Positions 56,634 through 64,000 of a DNA stretch of 64,000 nt are shown piece by piece. The translations under genes were made by a program, and so were the position numbers. How positions within the stretch are numbered: position 1 is the stretch's first letter; each line of letters begins with the position of its first letter. Source of the stretch: Pseudochrobactrum sp. sp1633 (GTDB taxonomy: Bacteria > Pseudomonadota > Alphaproteobacteria > Rhizobiales > Rhizobiaceae); contig NZ_JARRAE010000007.1 of assembly GCF_030376605.1 (NCBI RefSeq), positions 1 through 64,000 of the forward strand. Direction: 5' to 3'. The notes beneath the pieces are model-generated. The model saw nothing but the letters and a program-made list of their open reading frames with translations, was not told the DNA's origin and did no database searches.

Positions 56634-56951
56634 ACTCTTCCAAACCCGTTGCTGACGACTGAATCTGCTGTTTCAAACCTTCCGCCGGAAGGTCTGACAG
56701 CATATTCATAAAAAAATCAGATGAAACCTGATCGTTTTATTAAACATAAGTCTTAACGAATGCAAAGTTTACTGTGAAATTCAACACCTTAGATGCGGCG
56801 AAAAATCAACTATTTTAGCAAAAAAGCGCCGGATCACCGGAAAAATCCCCGCCAGCAAGATGGAACACTCCGCTGGCGCAATCAAGAGGGTATAAACAGA
56901 AAAGGCGGGATCAGAAATCCCGCCTCTCTAATCTGTCACGATGACCTGATT
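56634..56951. other. Gap between the hypothetical gene and purA
   Basis: No gene is supported in these 318 bases. They contain the purA terminator and should contain the promoter of the minus-strand hypothetical gene. Confidence 0.45.
56900..56930 (-). terminator. purA terminator
   Basis: AGGCGGGAT and ATCCCGCCT arms with a five-base loop; on the minus strand TTTTCTG follows. Confidence 0.85.
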
Positions 56952-58241
56952 TTAATCCTGAAACGGATCGGTTACCAGAATAGTATCTTCACGCTCAGGG
57001 CTGGTGGAGAGCATGGAAACCGGCGTACCGATCAGCTCTTCAATATAACGAACATATTTGACAGCCTGTGCTGGCAGCTCATTCCATGAACGGGCACCGG
57101 CAGTGGTATCTTTCCAGCCTTCCAGTGTTTCATAGATCGGCTTGACGCGTGCCTGTGCATCCATAGATGCAGGCAGATAATCAATACGCTTGCCATCCAG
57201 CTCGTAAGCCACGCAAACTTTGATCTCGTCCAGACCATCCAGAACATCGAGCTTGGTCAGCGCGATACCGGTAATACCGGAAGTGCGTACAGTCTGCTTC
57301 ACCAGAACCGCATCGAACCAGCCGCAGCGGCGTGAACGGCCGGTGTTAACACCAACTTCACGGCCAACGGTTGAAAGATGCTGACCGATCTCATCATCCA
57401 GCTCGCACGGGAACGGACCTTCACCAACGCGGGTGGTGTAAGCTTTGGTAATACCCAGCACATAACCGATTGCTGTAGGACCAAGACCCGAACCGGCAGC
57501 AGCCTGACCGGCAACTGTGTTGGACGAGGTTACAAACGGATAAGTACCGTGGTCGTTATCAAGCAGCGCACCCTGCGCGCCTTCAAACAGAATGCGGGCA
57601 CCGGCTTTGCGCTTGTCGTCGAGAATTTTCCAGACCTGATCCACATAAGGCAGGATCTTGTCTGCAACTTCGATCAGCTCGTTGTGAATAGTATCAACGG
57701 AAATCTCGGCCAGTCCCATACCGCGACGCAGCGCATTGTGGTGGGTCAGCAGGCGTTCAATTTTCGGACGCAGGCTTTCAGGCTCTGCCAGATCAATCAC
57801 GCGGATTGCACGACGGCCAACCTTGTCTTCATAAGCAGGACCGATACCGCGCTTGGTGGTGCCGATTTTCAGACCAGCGGAACCATCTTCACGAATGGCA
57901 TCCAGTTCGCGGTGCAGAGACAGGATCAGCGGAGCATTTTCAGCAATACGCAGCACATCAGGTGTAATTGTAACACCCTGCGCGCGCAGCTTTTCAACTT
58001 CTGCTACAAAATGATGAGGATCGACAACAACACCGTTACCAATAACGGAAAGTTTGCCGCGTACGAGGCCTGAAGGCAGCAGTGCCAGCTTGTAGCTTAC
58101 ACCGTCAATAACCAGAGTATGACCGGCATTATGGCCACCCTGATAGCGCACGATCACATCAGCGCGCTCTGACAGCCAGTCAACGATCTTACCTTTACCT
58201 TCGTCGCCCCATTGCGAGCCGACGACGATCACATTAGCCAT
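56952..58241 (-). CDS. purA: Adenylosuccinate synthetase
   Basis: The 429-residue enzyme that joins IMP and aspartate with GTP in AMP synthesis. The N-terminal nucleotide loop G12-D-E-G-K-G17 is present, with [20 protein letters not shown] and the C-terminal base-recognition motif TKLDVLDG all intact. Single gene with its own terminator. Confidence 0.98.
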   Translation of the reverse strand: MANVIVVGSQWGDEGKGKIVDWLSERADVIVRYQGGHNAGHTLVIDGVSYKLALLPSGLVRGKLSVIGNGVVVDPHHFVAEVEKLRAQGVTITPDVLRIAENAPLILSLHRELDAIREDGSAGLKIGTTKRGIGPAYEDKVGRRAIRVIDLAEPESLRPKIERLLTHHNALRRGMGLAEISVDTIHNELIEVADKILPYVDQVWKILDDKRKAGARILFEGAQGALLDNDHGTYPFVTSSNTVAGQAAAGSGLGPTAIGYVLGITKAYTTRVGEGPFPCELDDEIGQHLSTVGREVGVNTGRSRRCGWFDAVLVKQTVRTSGITGIALTKLDVLDGLDEIKVCVAYELDGKRIDYLPASMDAQARVKPIYETLEGWKDTTAGARSWNELPAQAVKYVRYIEELIGTPVSMLSTSPEREDTILVTDPFQD

Positions 58242-58390
58242 GAAGAAAACTCCTCAGTACAAAATGTACAGCTTGTTTGGAATTTGAATCGAGCCTGTGA
58301 CACATGCCGAATTAGGCCCGCTCTTTTTAAAACGCGTACTTATATAAGCCCGTATTTTTTTACAGAACGTGAGCTTCTATACAGCGTCAC

Positions 58391-58430
58391 AACAAAAAGT
58401 GCGACTCCCGATTGTCGGAAATCGCACCTC
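58391..58430 (-). terminator. Terminator of the GNAT gene at 58448
   Basis: On the minus strand GTGCGA...TCGCAC with inner TCCGA/TCGGGA is followed by TTTTTGTTG. Confidence 0.8.
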
Positions 58431-58447
58431 ATCCTGCAAAAACTGGC

Positions 58448-58969
58448 TTATTTTACCAGATTGCGTATCATAAACCGCGCATCCTCGGAATAGCTCAGCA
58501 ATTTTTCCTGCAAATGCGGAACATCCTGCACGGAGAATCCCTGTTTTTCCCAATAAGGCTGCGATCCGTTCACTGCCACCAGAGACAGTGAGTCGAAACC
58601 ATGCGCCTCAGCCGTTTCCACGAGCAGTGCCACCAGCTTGCGTGCGGCACCCAATGCGCGTGCCTCCGGCAACAGCGCCACATCATGCATATAGAAACTG
58701 TCTGCACCTTCGGGCACCTGATGTAAAAGCGTGTTCAGCGCCGGTGCGGAAAAACGCACCCACGGATGGCTGAAACTATAGCCGAGCAGCTGTTTATCGC
58801 CCTGCAACACAAAAGCACCGGGAGCAAAAACATTAAGCCGGTCTGCAAAGATCGCCGGATCTTCCGGAAAATCCGGGTGCACCACGCAGCTCATATCATG
58901 CACTTCCGCAAGATCTGCCGGCTGCATGTGCCGCCAATCGGCTGTCAGCGGTGTTTTATTCTCAGACAT
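58448..58969 (-). CDS. GNAT family N-acetyltransferase
   Basis: 173 residues from ATG 58969 with AAAGG seven bases upstream. MQPADLAEVHDMS at the N-terminus, FYMHDVALLPEARALGAARKLVALL holding the acetyl-CoA loop, and LVAVNGSQPYWEKQGF at the C-terminus fit the RimI-like fold. Substrate unknown. Downstream of serA on the same strand, beyond a hairpin. Confidence 0.9.
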   Translation of the reverse strand: MSENKTPLTADWRHMQPADLAEVHDMSCVVHPDFPEDPAIFADRLNVFAPGAFVLQGDKQLLGYSFSHPWVRFSAPALNTLLHQVPEGADSFYMHDVALLPEARALGAARKLVALLVETAEAHGFDSLSLVAVNGSQPYWEKQGFSVQDVPHLQEKLLSYSEDARFMIRNLVK

Positions 58970-59030
58970 AATCATTGCCTTTATTCATATGACGGACTGT
59001 CTCATAAATTTCCCGTCAGTTGATAAAGCA

Positions 59031-59063
59031 CATCCCGAAAAGCGCAAAACGCTTTCGGGATGC
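59031..59063. terminator. Hairpin between serA and the GNAT gene
   Basis: ATCCCGAAAAGCG and CGCTTTCGGGAT pair around AAAA-type loop bases. No T-run follows on either strand. The CCCGAAAAG core resembles the 60783 repeat, so it may be a repeat fragment rather than a true terminator. Confidence 0.5.
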
Positions 59064-59098
59064 ATGTTGTTTCTAAGTATGAAGGCTTAATGCCTTAA

Positions 59099-60700
59099 TC
59101 AATCCGCGGCCACGTCAAAGACCAGCGGGCGCGCCTGCACGATAGCTTCATTGGCACGCAACACCTCAAGCACGGCATCCGGAATACGCTCATCCAGATA
59201 GAGAAGCGCAATCGCATCGCCGCCCATACGCTCACGGCCAAGGGAGAAGTTCGCAATATTCACACCGTGATTACCGCAAACTGTACCCAGCCAGCCGATC
59301 ATGCCCGGCGTGTCATTATTGGTCGTATAGAGCATGTGCTGACCAACTTCCGCATCCAGATTAATACCCTTGATCTGGATAAAGCGCGGTTTGCCATCAG
59401 AGAAGCAGGTTCCGGCAATCGAGCGCGTGCGGGTTGTCGTGCGCACAGTGATCTTGATGTAGCCGTCGAAAACGCCGGATTTATCGCGCTTCACCTCTGA
59501 TACGATAATACCGCGTTCTTTCACCATCACCGGTGCAGAAACCATATTTACGTCCGATACCTGCGGGCGGATCAGACCGGCAAGAGCGGCACTCATCAAA
59601 GCGCGGGTATTCATGGCAGCGGTGGAACCGTCAAACAGGATTTCCACTTCCTGAATAGGCTCGTCTGTCACCTGACCGATAAAAGCACCCAGAACTTCTG
59701 CCAGTTTTACAAACGGCTTGAGGCGCGGTGCTTCTTCCGCGGTGATCGACGGCATGTTGATCGCATTGGTCACAGCACCCTTGATCAGATAGTCGGCCAT
59801 CTGCTCGGCAACCTGCAGCGCAACATTTTCCTGCGCTTCCGAAGTCGAAGCGCCAAGATGCGGTGTGCAAACCACATTCGGCAGATCAAACAATTCGGAT
59901 TCCGTTGCCGGCTCCACTTCAAAAACGTCAATACCGGCACCGGCAACCTTGCCGGATTTCAGTGCTGCAACCAGATCAGCTTCAACAATCAGACCACCAC
60001 GGGCGCAATTGATGATGCGCACGCCGTCTTTCATCTTTGCAATGTTTTCAGCATTGATGATGTTGCGGGTCTTATCGGTCATCGGCGTATGCAGACTGAT
60101 GAAATCGGCACGGGCGAGCAAATCGTCCAGCTCAACCTTCTCAACGCCCAGCTCTTCCGCACGACCCTCCGAGAGGAACGGATCAAAAGCCACAACATGC
60201 ATTTTGAGGCCGATCGCACGGATCGCAACAATCGAACCAATATTACCGCAGCCGATAATACCCAGCGTCTTGCCAGTGATTTCCACGCCCATGAAGCGGT
60301 TCTTTTCCCACTTACCGGCGCGGGTTGACTGGTCGGCTTCCGGCAGCTGGCGTGCAACGGCAAACATCAGCGCAACTGCATGTTCCGCAGTGGTGATCGA
60401 ATTGCCAAAAGGCGTATTCATCACGATGATACCGCGGCGCGATGCAGCCGGAATGTCAACATTGTCCACGCCGATACCGGCACGACCGATAACTTTAAGA
60501 TTGGTCGCCGCAGCAATCAGCTTTTCAGTGGCTTTGGTCGCCGAGCGGATGGCCAGACCATCATACTGGCCGATAACTTCGAGCAGCTTGTCTTTGTCTT
60601 TGCCGAGATCCGGCAGGTAATCCACTTCAACGCCGCGATCTTTGAAGATCTGCACTGCGGTTGGCGACAATTTATCCGAAACGAGAACGCGAGGTGCCAT
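59099..60700 (-). CDS. serA: D-3-phosphoglycerate dehydrogenase
   Basis: 533 residues, the long form of SerA: substrate- and NAD-binding domains with GIIGCGNIGSIVA, an intervening allosteric-substrate-binding domain and a C-terminal ACT domain (HMLYTTNNDTPGMIGWLGTVC) for serine feedback. The start MAPRVLVSDK has GGAGG five bases upstream; the frame extends 45 codons further without support. It follows serC on the same strand across a 215-base gap that contains a repeat. Confidence 0.97.
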   Translation of the reverse strand: MAPRVLVSDKLSPTAVQIFKDRGVEVDYLPDLGKDKDKLLEVIGQYDGLAIRSATKATEKLIAAATNLKVIGRAGIGVDNVDIPAASRRGIIVMNTPFGNSITTAEHAVALMFAVARQLPEADQSTRAGKWEKNRFMGVEITGKTLGIIGCGNIGSIVAIRAIGLKMHVVAFDPFLSEGRAEELGVEKVELDDLLARADFISLHTPMTDKTRNIINAENIAKMKDGVRIINCARGGLIVEADLVAALKSGKVAGAGIDVFEVEPATESELFDLPNVVCTPHLGASTSEAQENVALQVAEQMADYLIKGAVTNAINMPSITAEEAPRLKPFVKLAEVLGAFIGQVTDEPIQEVEILFDGSTAAMNTRALMSAALAGLIRPQVSDVNMVSAPVMVKERGIIVSEVKRDKSGVFDGYIKITVRTTTRTRSIAGTCFSDGKPRFIQIKGINLDAEVGQHMLYTTNNDTPGMIGWLGTVCGNHGVNIANFSLGRERMGGDAIALLYLDERIPDAVLEVLRANEAIVQARPLVFDVAAD

Positions 60701-60782
60701 AACGGCCTCCGTAATTGTGTGATAGAAGAAAAATAAGAGTGGTGTGCCGCAACCGTCCCAACACAGTTGCAGCGGGTACTCA

Positions 60783-60827
60783 GCATGATCCCGAAAAGTG
60801 GAAACCGGTTTTCGGATAAGATCATGC
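60783..60827. repeat. Rhizobial GCATGATCCCGAAAAGTGG-type palindrome
   Basis: GCATGATC and CCGAAAA pair with TTTTCGG and GATCATGC; the loop GTGGAAACCGG completes the palindrome known from many Rhizobiales genomes. It sits between serC and serA. A further diverged palindrome (TTAGAGCGGGAT ... CGCTCTAA) follows to about 60882. Confidence 0.85.
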
Positions 60828-60915
60828 GCAATCAAAAGATTAGAGCGGGATAACTATTCAGCTAAAGACATCACGCTCTAACAATTTTCGTAGCCTTGCG
60901 GCCGTATGGATAGTT

Positions 60916-62082
60916 TTAGGAAAGCTGCGCTTTTTGCGTCTGGAATGCCCAGTCAAGCCAAGGCAGCAATGCCTGCAAGTCTGATGCTTCAACCGTTGCT
61001 CCGGCCCAGATCCGCAGGCCTGATGGTGCATCGCGATAAGCGCCGATATCAAAGGCAACGCCTTCTTTTTCCAGAAGTGTCACAATGCCTTTAGCAAAAG
61101 CAGCCTGATCATCGGCAGACAATGCAGCAATCTGAGCATCTGTAATTGTCAGACATACAGACGTATTAGAGCGGGTGGCCGGATTTTTAGCCAGATTGGC
61201 AATCCAGTCACGGCTTTCAACAAAGTCGTTCAACACGGCAAAGTTCTTATCCGCACGCGCCATCAGACCCTGAAGACCACCGATCGACTGCGCCCATTGC
61301 AGCGCATCCAGATAATCTTCAACGCAGAGCATTGAAGGTGTGTTGATGGTTTCGCCGGTGAAGATCCCTTCAATCAGCTTGCCGCCTTTGGTCATGCGGA
61401 AGATTTTTGGCAACGGCCATTGAGGCTTATAGCTCTCAAGACGCTCAACTGCACGAGGGCTCAGGATCAGCATACCATGTGCGCCCTCACCGCCGAGTAC
61501 TTTCTGCCATGAGAAAGTTACGACATCGAGTTTGCTGTAATCCATATCCTGCGCAAAAGCCGAAGAAGTGGCATCGCAGATGGTCAGACCTTTACGATCC
61601 GCCGGAATGAAATCCGCATTCGGCACACGAACGCCGGAAGTCGTACCGTTCCATGTGAAAACCACATCGCGGTCGAAATCCACTTTGGCAAAATCTACGA
61701 TTTCACCATAAGGTGCATCAAATGTGCGGACATCTTTAAGCTGAAGCTGTTTTACAACATCGGTGACCCAACCGGCACCGAAGCTTTCCCACGCGACCAT
61801 ATCAATGCCGCGCTCGCCAAGCAGCGACCACAAAGCCATTTCAACGGCACCGGTATCCGATGCCGGCACAATGCCGATGCGGTAATCTGCTGGAATTTGA
61901 AGTATTTCACGGGTCAGGTCAATCGCTGCTTTGAGCTTTGTCTTGCCGATTTTAGCGCGGTGCGACCGGCCAAGCGGTGCATCTGCCAGCGCCTCCAATG
62001 TCCAACCCGGACGTTTGGTGCAAGGACCTGAAGAAAATTGTGCATTAAGCGGACGGATGTCCGGCTTTGGAAAAGTCGTCAT
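60916..62082 (-). CDS. serC: Phosphoserine aminotransferase
   Basis: 388 residues, the second step of serine synthesis. The PLP lysine is in [19 protein letters not shown] (SWQK-V-LGGE) and the N-terminus [22 protein letters not shown] matches the alphaproteobacterial SerC group. AAAGGG lies before the ATG. First gene of serC-serA, behind a structured leader. Confidence 0.97.
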   Translation of the reverse strand: MTTFPKPDIRPLNAQFSSGPCTKRPGWTLEALADAPLGRSHRAKIGKTKLKAAIDLTREILQIPADYRIGIVPASDTGAVEMALWSLLGERGIDMVAWESFGAGWVTDVVKQLQLKDVRTFDAPYGEIVDFAKVDFDRDVVFTWNGTTSGVRVPNADFIPADRKGLTICDATSSAFAQDMDYSKLDVVTFSWQKVLGGEGAHGMLILSPRAVERLESYKPQWPLPKIFRMTKGGKLIEGIFTGETINTPSMLCVEDYLDALQWAQSIGGLQGLMARADKNFAVLNDFVESRDWIANLAKNPATRSNTSVCLTITDAQIAALSADDQAAFAKGIVTLLEKEGVAFDIGAYRDAPSGLRIWAGATVEASDLQALLPWLDWAFQTQKAQLS

Positions 62083-62134
62083 TTTGTATCTACCCTTTCA
62101 GATAGCACGCTTCCCGTTGGGGAGAAGTGGCCCA
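62083..62134 (-). ncRNA. serC RNA motif (putative cis-regulatory leader)
   Basis: The leader reads GGGCCACTTC-TCCCCAAC-GGGAAG as a first hairpin with CAAC loop, and TATCT-GAAAGGG-TAGATA as a second whose loop holds the serC ribosome-binding site. This matches the two-hairpin serC motif described upstream of serC in Alphaproteobacteria, as I recall it. Its effector is unknown. Confidence 0.65.
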
Positions 62135-62140
62135 CTGACC

Positions 62141-62169
62141 GAGATATAGAAAATCAGGGCTTTGCGCAA
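62141..62169 (-). promoter_or_regulatory. Predicted serC promoter
   Basis: On the minus strand TTGCGC (62164-62169), 17 bases, TATCTC (62141-62146). Transcription would begin at about 62134, exactly at the structured leader. Confidence 0.6.
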
Positions 62170-62225
62170 GTGATCTTTAAATGGAAGCGTTCGATTTTTA
62201 ACGCGCTGCGACAATGGTGCTCAAC

Positions 62226-62255
62226 TTGACATATAGTTAGGCGCCATATTATATT
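62226..62255 (+). promoter_or_regulatory. Predicted promoter of the MarR gene, leaderless
   Basis: TTGACA (62226-62231), 18 bases, TATATT (62250-62255). The first base of the start codon at 62263 is about where transcription should begin, and no ribosome-binding site exists. Confidence 0.6.
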
Positions 62256-62262
62256 GTGATGT

Positions 62263-62775
62263 ATGGATATATTAGACACAAAACATCATACCCTTATTGC
62301 ACAGGCAGAACGCAACAATGCGCAGCCTGAAAATCTGCGTCTGTGCTTTGAATTGCTCAGCACCGCCAGAATGATCGACCTGAGCTGCGCTCAGCGACTG
62401 GCACCCTACCAGCTCTCCGAGAGCCGTTTTGTGATTCTGTTTTTGCTGCACCATGAGAGCGCTGGGCTTGCTCCTCACTTGCTCGCAGAGCGCGCTGGCA
62501 TTACCCGCGCTACGCTCACCGGCCTGCTCGACGGGCTGGAGCGCGATGGTTTTCTCAACCGAAATCACGGACAGGCAGATCGCCGTTCAATCCTGATAAC
62601 CCTCACGGAAAAGGGTGCACAGACTGCCGCATCCCTGTCAAAAGACCATACGCAATGGATCAGCTCCCTGATGACTCCTCTGGACGCACAGGAAAAACAA
62701 ATATTGAGCGCATTACTGGCAAAAATCCGGACAGCAGCACAGGAGCCATCAGACCATGACCAAAGCCCCCGTTAA
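62263..62775 (+). CDS. MarR family transcriptional regulator
   Basis: 170 residues with a MarR winged helix: LSESRFVILFLLHHE, LAERAGITRATLTGLLDGLERDGFL and the wing NHGQADRRSILITLTEKG. No Shine-Dalgarno sequence precedes the ATG, and the promoter position implies a leaderless mRNA. Its end overlaps the next gene by 20 bases, so the two are co-expressed; the HEAT-repeat neighbour may be part of its response. Confidence 0.93.
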   Translation: MDILDTKHHTLIAQAERNNAQPENLRLCFELLSTARMIDLSCAQRLAPYQLSESRFVILFLLHHESAGLAPHLLAERAGITRATLTGLLDGLERDGFLNRNHGQADRRSILITLTEKGAQTAASLSKDHTQWISSLMTPLDAQEKQILSALLAKIRTAAQEPSDHDQSPR

Positions 62776-63526
62776 ATCTGTGCGCCGCATGAGCGACATC
62801 ACGCCGGAGCGACTAGCCGATCTCAATAGCGGTATAGCTGAAACAACGGTTTTGACAGAATGTCTCGCAATTGATTTTGCACAGCTGATGAAGACTGCGT
62901 TTCCTGATACCCCTGCGCAAATGCATCAGGAAATGGCTGCTCCGGCAACCGGATTCACCGCACGTATGGCACTGGCGGCACAACTGCTGCATGACCACGG
63001 CAAAACCAATCTGAGCGACCTGAATACCCATAGCTCCGACACTATACGCGGATGGGCCTGCTATTTCATCGCTCAGCAACAGCATTTTTCGCTCCATGAG
63101 AAGCTGGAACAAATTCGTCCCCTTGCAGATGATCATCATTTTGGGGTGCGGGAATGGGCATGGCTGGCACTGCGCAATGATCTGATTGCTGAGCCGGAGC
63201 TGAGCTTTACCCTGTTGCAGCCGTGGACAAACGATCCGTCCTATAAAATCCGGCGCTATGCCTGTGAGGCTGTCCGCCCGCGCGGCGTATGGTGTGCCCA
63301 TTTTAATCTGCTGAAAACACAACCAGAACTGGCTCTGACGATACTTGAAGCACTGCGCAGCGATCCGGAAATTTATGTCCAGGATTCTGTTGCCAACTGG
63401 CTCAATGACGCCTCCAAAACCACACCGGACTGGGTGCAAAGCCTATGCAACCGCTGGCAGCAGGAAAGTTCGTCGCCAGCCACTACCCGCATTTGCAAAC
63501 GGGCGTTGCGCACCATCAACAAATAA
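62756..63526 (+). CDS. HEAT-repeat protein, DNA alkylation repair (AlkD)-like
   Basis: 256 residues, almost wholly helical with repeated HEAT units (for example WACYFIAQQQHFSLHEKLEQI, then FGVREWAWLALRNDLI and YKIRRYACEAVRPRG). The REWAW...RYACEAVRPRG pattern matches AlkD/AlkC-type DNA glycosylases, which excise alkylated bases without flipping them. Catalytic residues cannot be confirmed by eye. GGAG ten bases before the ATG. Confidence 0.82.
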   Translation: MTKAPVKSVRRMSDITPERLADLNSGIAETTVLTECLAIDFAQLMKTAFPDTPAQMHQEMAAPATGFTARMALAAQLLHDHGKTNLSDLNTHSSDTIRGWACYFIAQQQHFSLHEKLEQIRPLADDHHFGVREWAWLALRNDLIAEPELSFTLLQPWTNDPSYKIRRYACEAVRPRGVWCAHFNLLKTQPELALTILEALRSDPEIYVQDSVANWLNDASKTTPDWVQSLCNRWQQESSSPATTRICKRALRTINK

Positions 63527-63549
63527 TCCCCCTCAAGAATGAGACTGAT

Positions 63550-63888
63550 ATGACCCATTATCTCGCGGAGCTTTACAGCCCGAAACCTGCATGGCTTGCT
63601 TTGGCTATGGAAGAAAGACAGGCGTTTTTCGCCACAATCGGTGCAGGCATGGGCAGCCTGTCAGAATTCGGTATTGAACCTCTGGCTTTTGGCCAGACAG
63701 ATCCGTCTCAGTTGCATCCGGCACAACAACAGTTTTTCGCAATCTGGAAATTCACGGATAAAGCGGCCGTCACAGCCCTGCTTGAGGCAATTGCTGCCAC
63801 CGGCTGGCATGATTATTTTGAGACCATCAATGCCGCAGGCGAAGCCTCAGACATGAGCACACATCTGGCGCAACTGGCTGCCTGCTAA
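63550..63888 (+). CDS. Small conserved protein (DUF6616-like)
   Basis: 112 residues from ATG 63550. MTHYLAELYSPKPAWLALAMEERQAFFATIGAGM and WHDYFETINAAGEA suggest a ferredoxin-like/dimeric alpha-beta barrel fold. I associate the opening with DUF6616, tentatively. Third gene of the MarR operon; only a weak ribosome-binding site. Confidence 0.75.
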   Translation: MTHYLAELYSPKPAWLALAMEERQAFFATIGAGMGSLSEFGIEPLAFGQTDPSQLHPAQQQFFAIWKFTDKAAVTALLEAIAATGWHDYFETINAAGEASDMSTHLAQLAAC

Positions 63889-63893
63889 AAACA

Positions 63894-63926
63894 AAAATGC
63901 CGCGTTTTCATAAACGCGGCATTTTA
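63894..63926. terminator. Bidirectional terminator at the right end
   Basis: AAAATGCCGCGTTT and AAACGCGGCATTTT arms with a four-base loop; serves the MarR operon and the minus-strand gene entering from the right. Confidence 0.92.
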
Positions 63927-63927
63927 A

Positions 63928-64000
63928 TTATGGCAGGAATTTCAGCCAGATCACCAGGTTGTCATGCGCAAACCTGCGCGAATCTGATGCGATTCCAGAC
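63928..64000 (-). CDS. C-terminal end of a minus-strand gene, cut by the window edge
   Basis: Reading the minus strand into the TAA at 63928-63930 gives a continuous frame ending FAHDNLVIWLKFLP. Only about 23 residues are visible, so the protein cannot be named. The terminator directly behind the stop supports a real gene. Confidence 0.55.
   Translation of the reverse strand, partial: SGIASDSRRFAHDNLVIWLKFLP

Noticed and set aside
62083-62262. SAM-II or other metabolite riboswitch upstream of serC
   Set aside because: The pseudoknot features of SAM-II are not visible; the two short hairpins fit the serC motif better.

Overview
The window looks like one contiguous piece of chromosome from an alphaproteobacterium of the order Rhizobiales, most likely a Brucellaceae member whose GC content is near 50 percent by eye (not computed). 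The grounds are the Brucella-type order clpB / DUF4167 gene / prmC / prfA / ptsP / lysC / ubiG, a PhyR-NepR-EcfG stress module, an MbfA-type ferritin/VIT1 protein behind twin Irr-type boxes, a Mur/Fur-like regulator, and dispersed intergenic palindromes of the rhizobial kind. I saw no transposase, integrase, prophage block or CRISPR array. Genus is not resolved; a lower-GC relative of Brucella/Ochrobactrum, such as a Pseudochrobactrum-like organism, is an inference.

Layout. 1-4 kb: cell-wall enzymes (M23 peptidase, L,D-transpeptidase). 4-19.5 kb: housekeeping genes, mostly on the minus strand: clpB with an RpoH-type promoter, an RNA-binding-like DUF4167 protein, prmC-prfA, ptsP, lysC, ubiG, a DUF1178/nitrilase/glutaredoxin group, comF and a methyltransferase. 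19.5-26.7 kb: mutT, GNAT, argJ, a parvulin and secA. 26.9-32.8 kb: a small surface-glycan island (flippase, CelD-like acyltransferase, DMT exporter, two tandem GT32 paralogues, a GT25 enzyme) that ends next to tRNA-Leu(CAA). 33-42 kb: DedA, DsbB-like and HNH proteins, malate synthase G, MbfA, a class II glutamine amidotransferase, an Lrp regulator and dut. 42.3-45 kb: exbB-exbD-tonB behind a strong promoter overlapped by a dyad.

45.3-51.3 kb is the most coherent regulatory region. The general stress response core (nepR-ecfG, phyR) sits with a HWE-type histidine kinase and with small envelope-protein genes. Three intergenic regions carry textbook EcfG promoters (GGAAC-N17-GTT), in front of phyR, a DUF1328 gene and a DUF883/holin-X-like pair. 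Weaker candidates lie before nepR and before a 52-residue membrane protein gene. 51.3-52 kb holds a probable small RNA with C-rich hairpin loops and a Fur-family gene. 52-64 kb: RluA-type pseudouridine synthase, rpoH, purA, serC-serA behind a leader resembling the serC RNA motif, and a MarR/HEAT-repeat pair whose mRNA may be leaderless.

Start codons were adjusted by hand wherever a Shine-Dalgarno sequence or family N-terminus argued for it. No database search was possible, so family names rest on motifs and recall.
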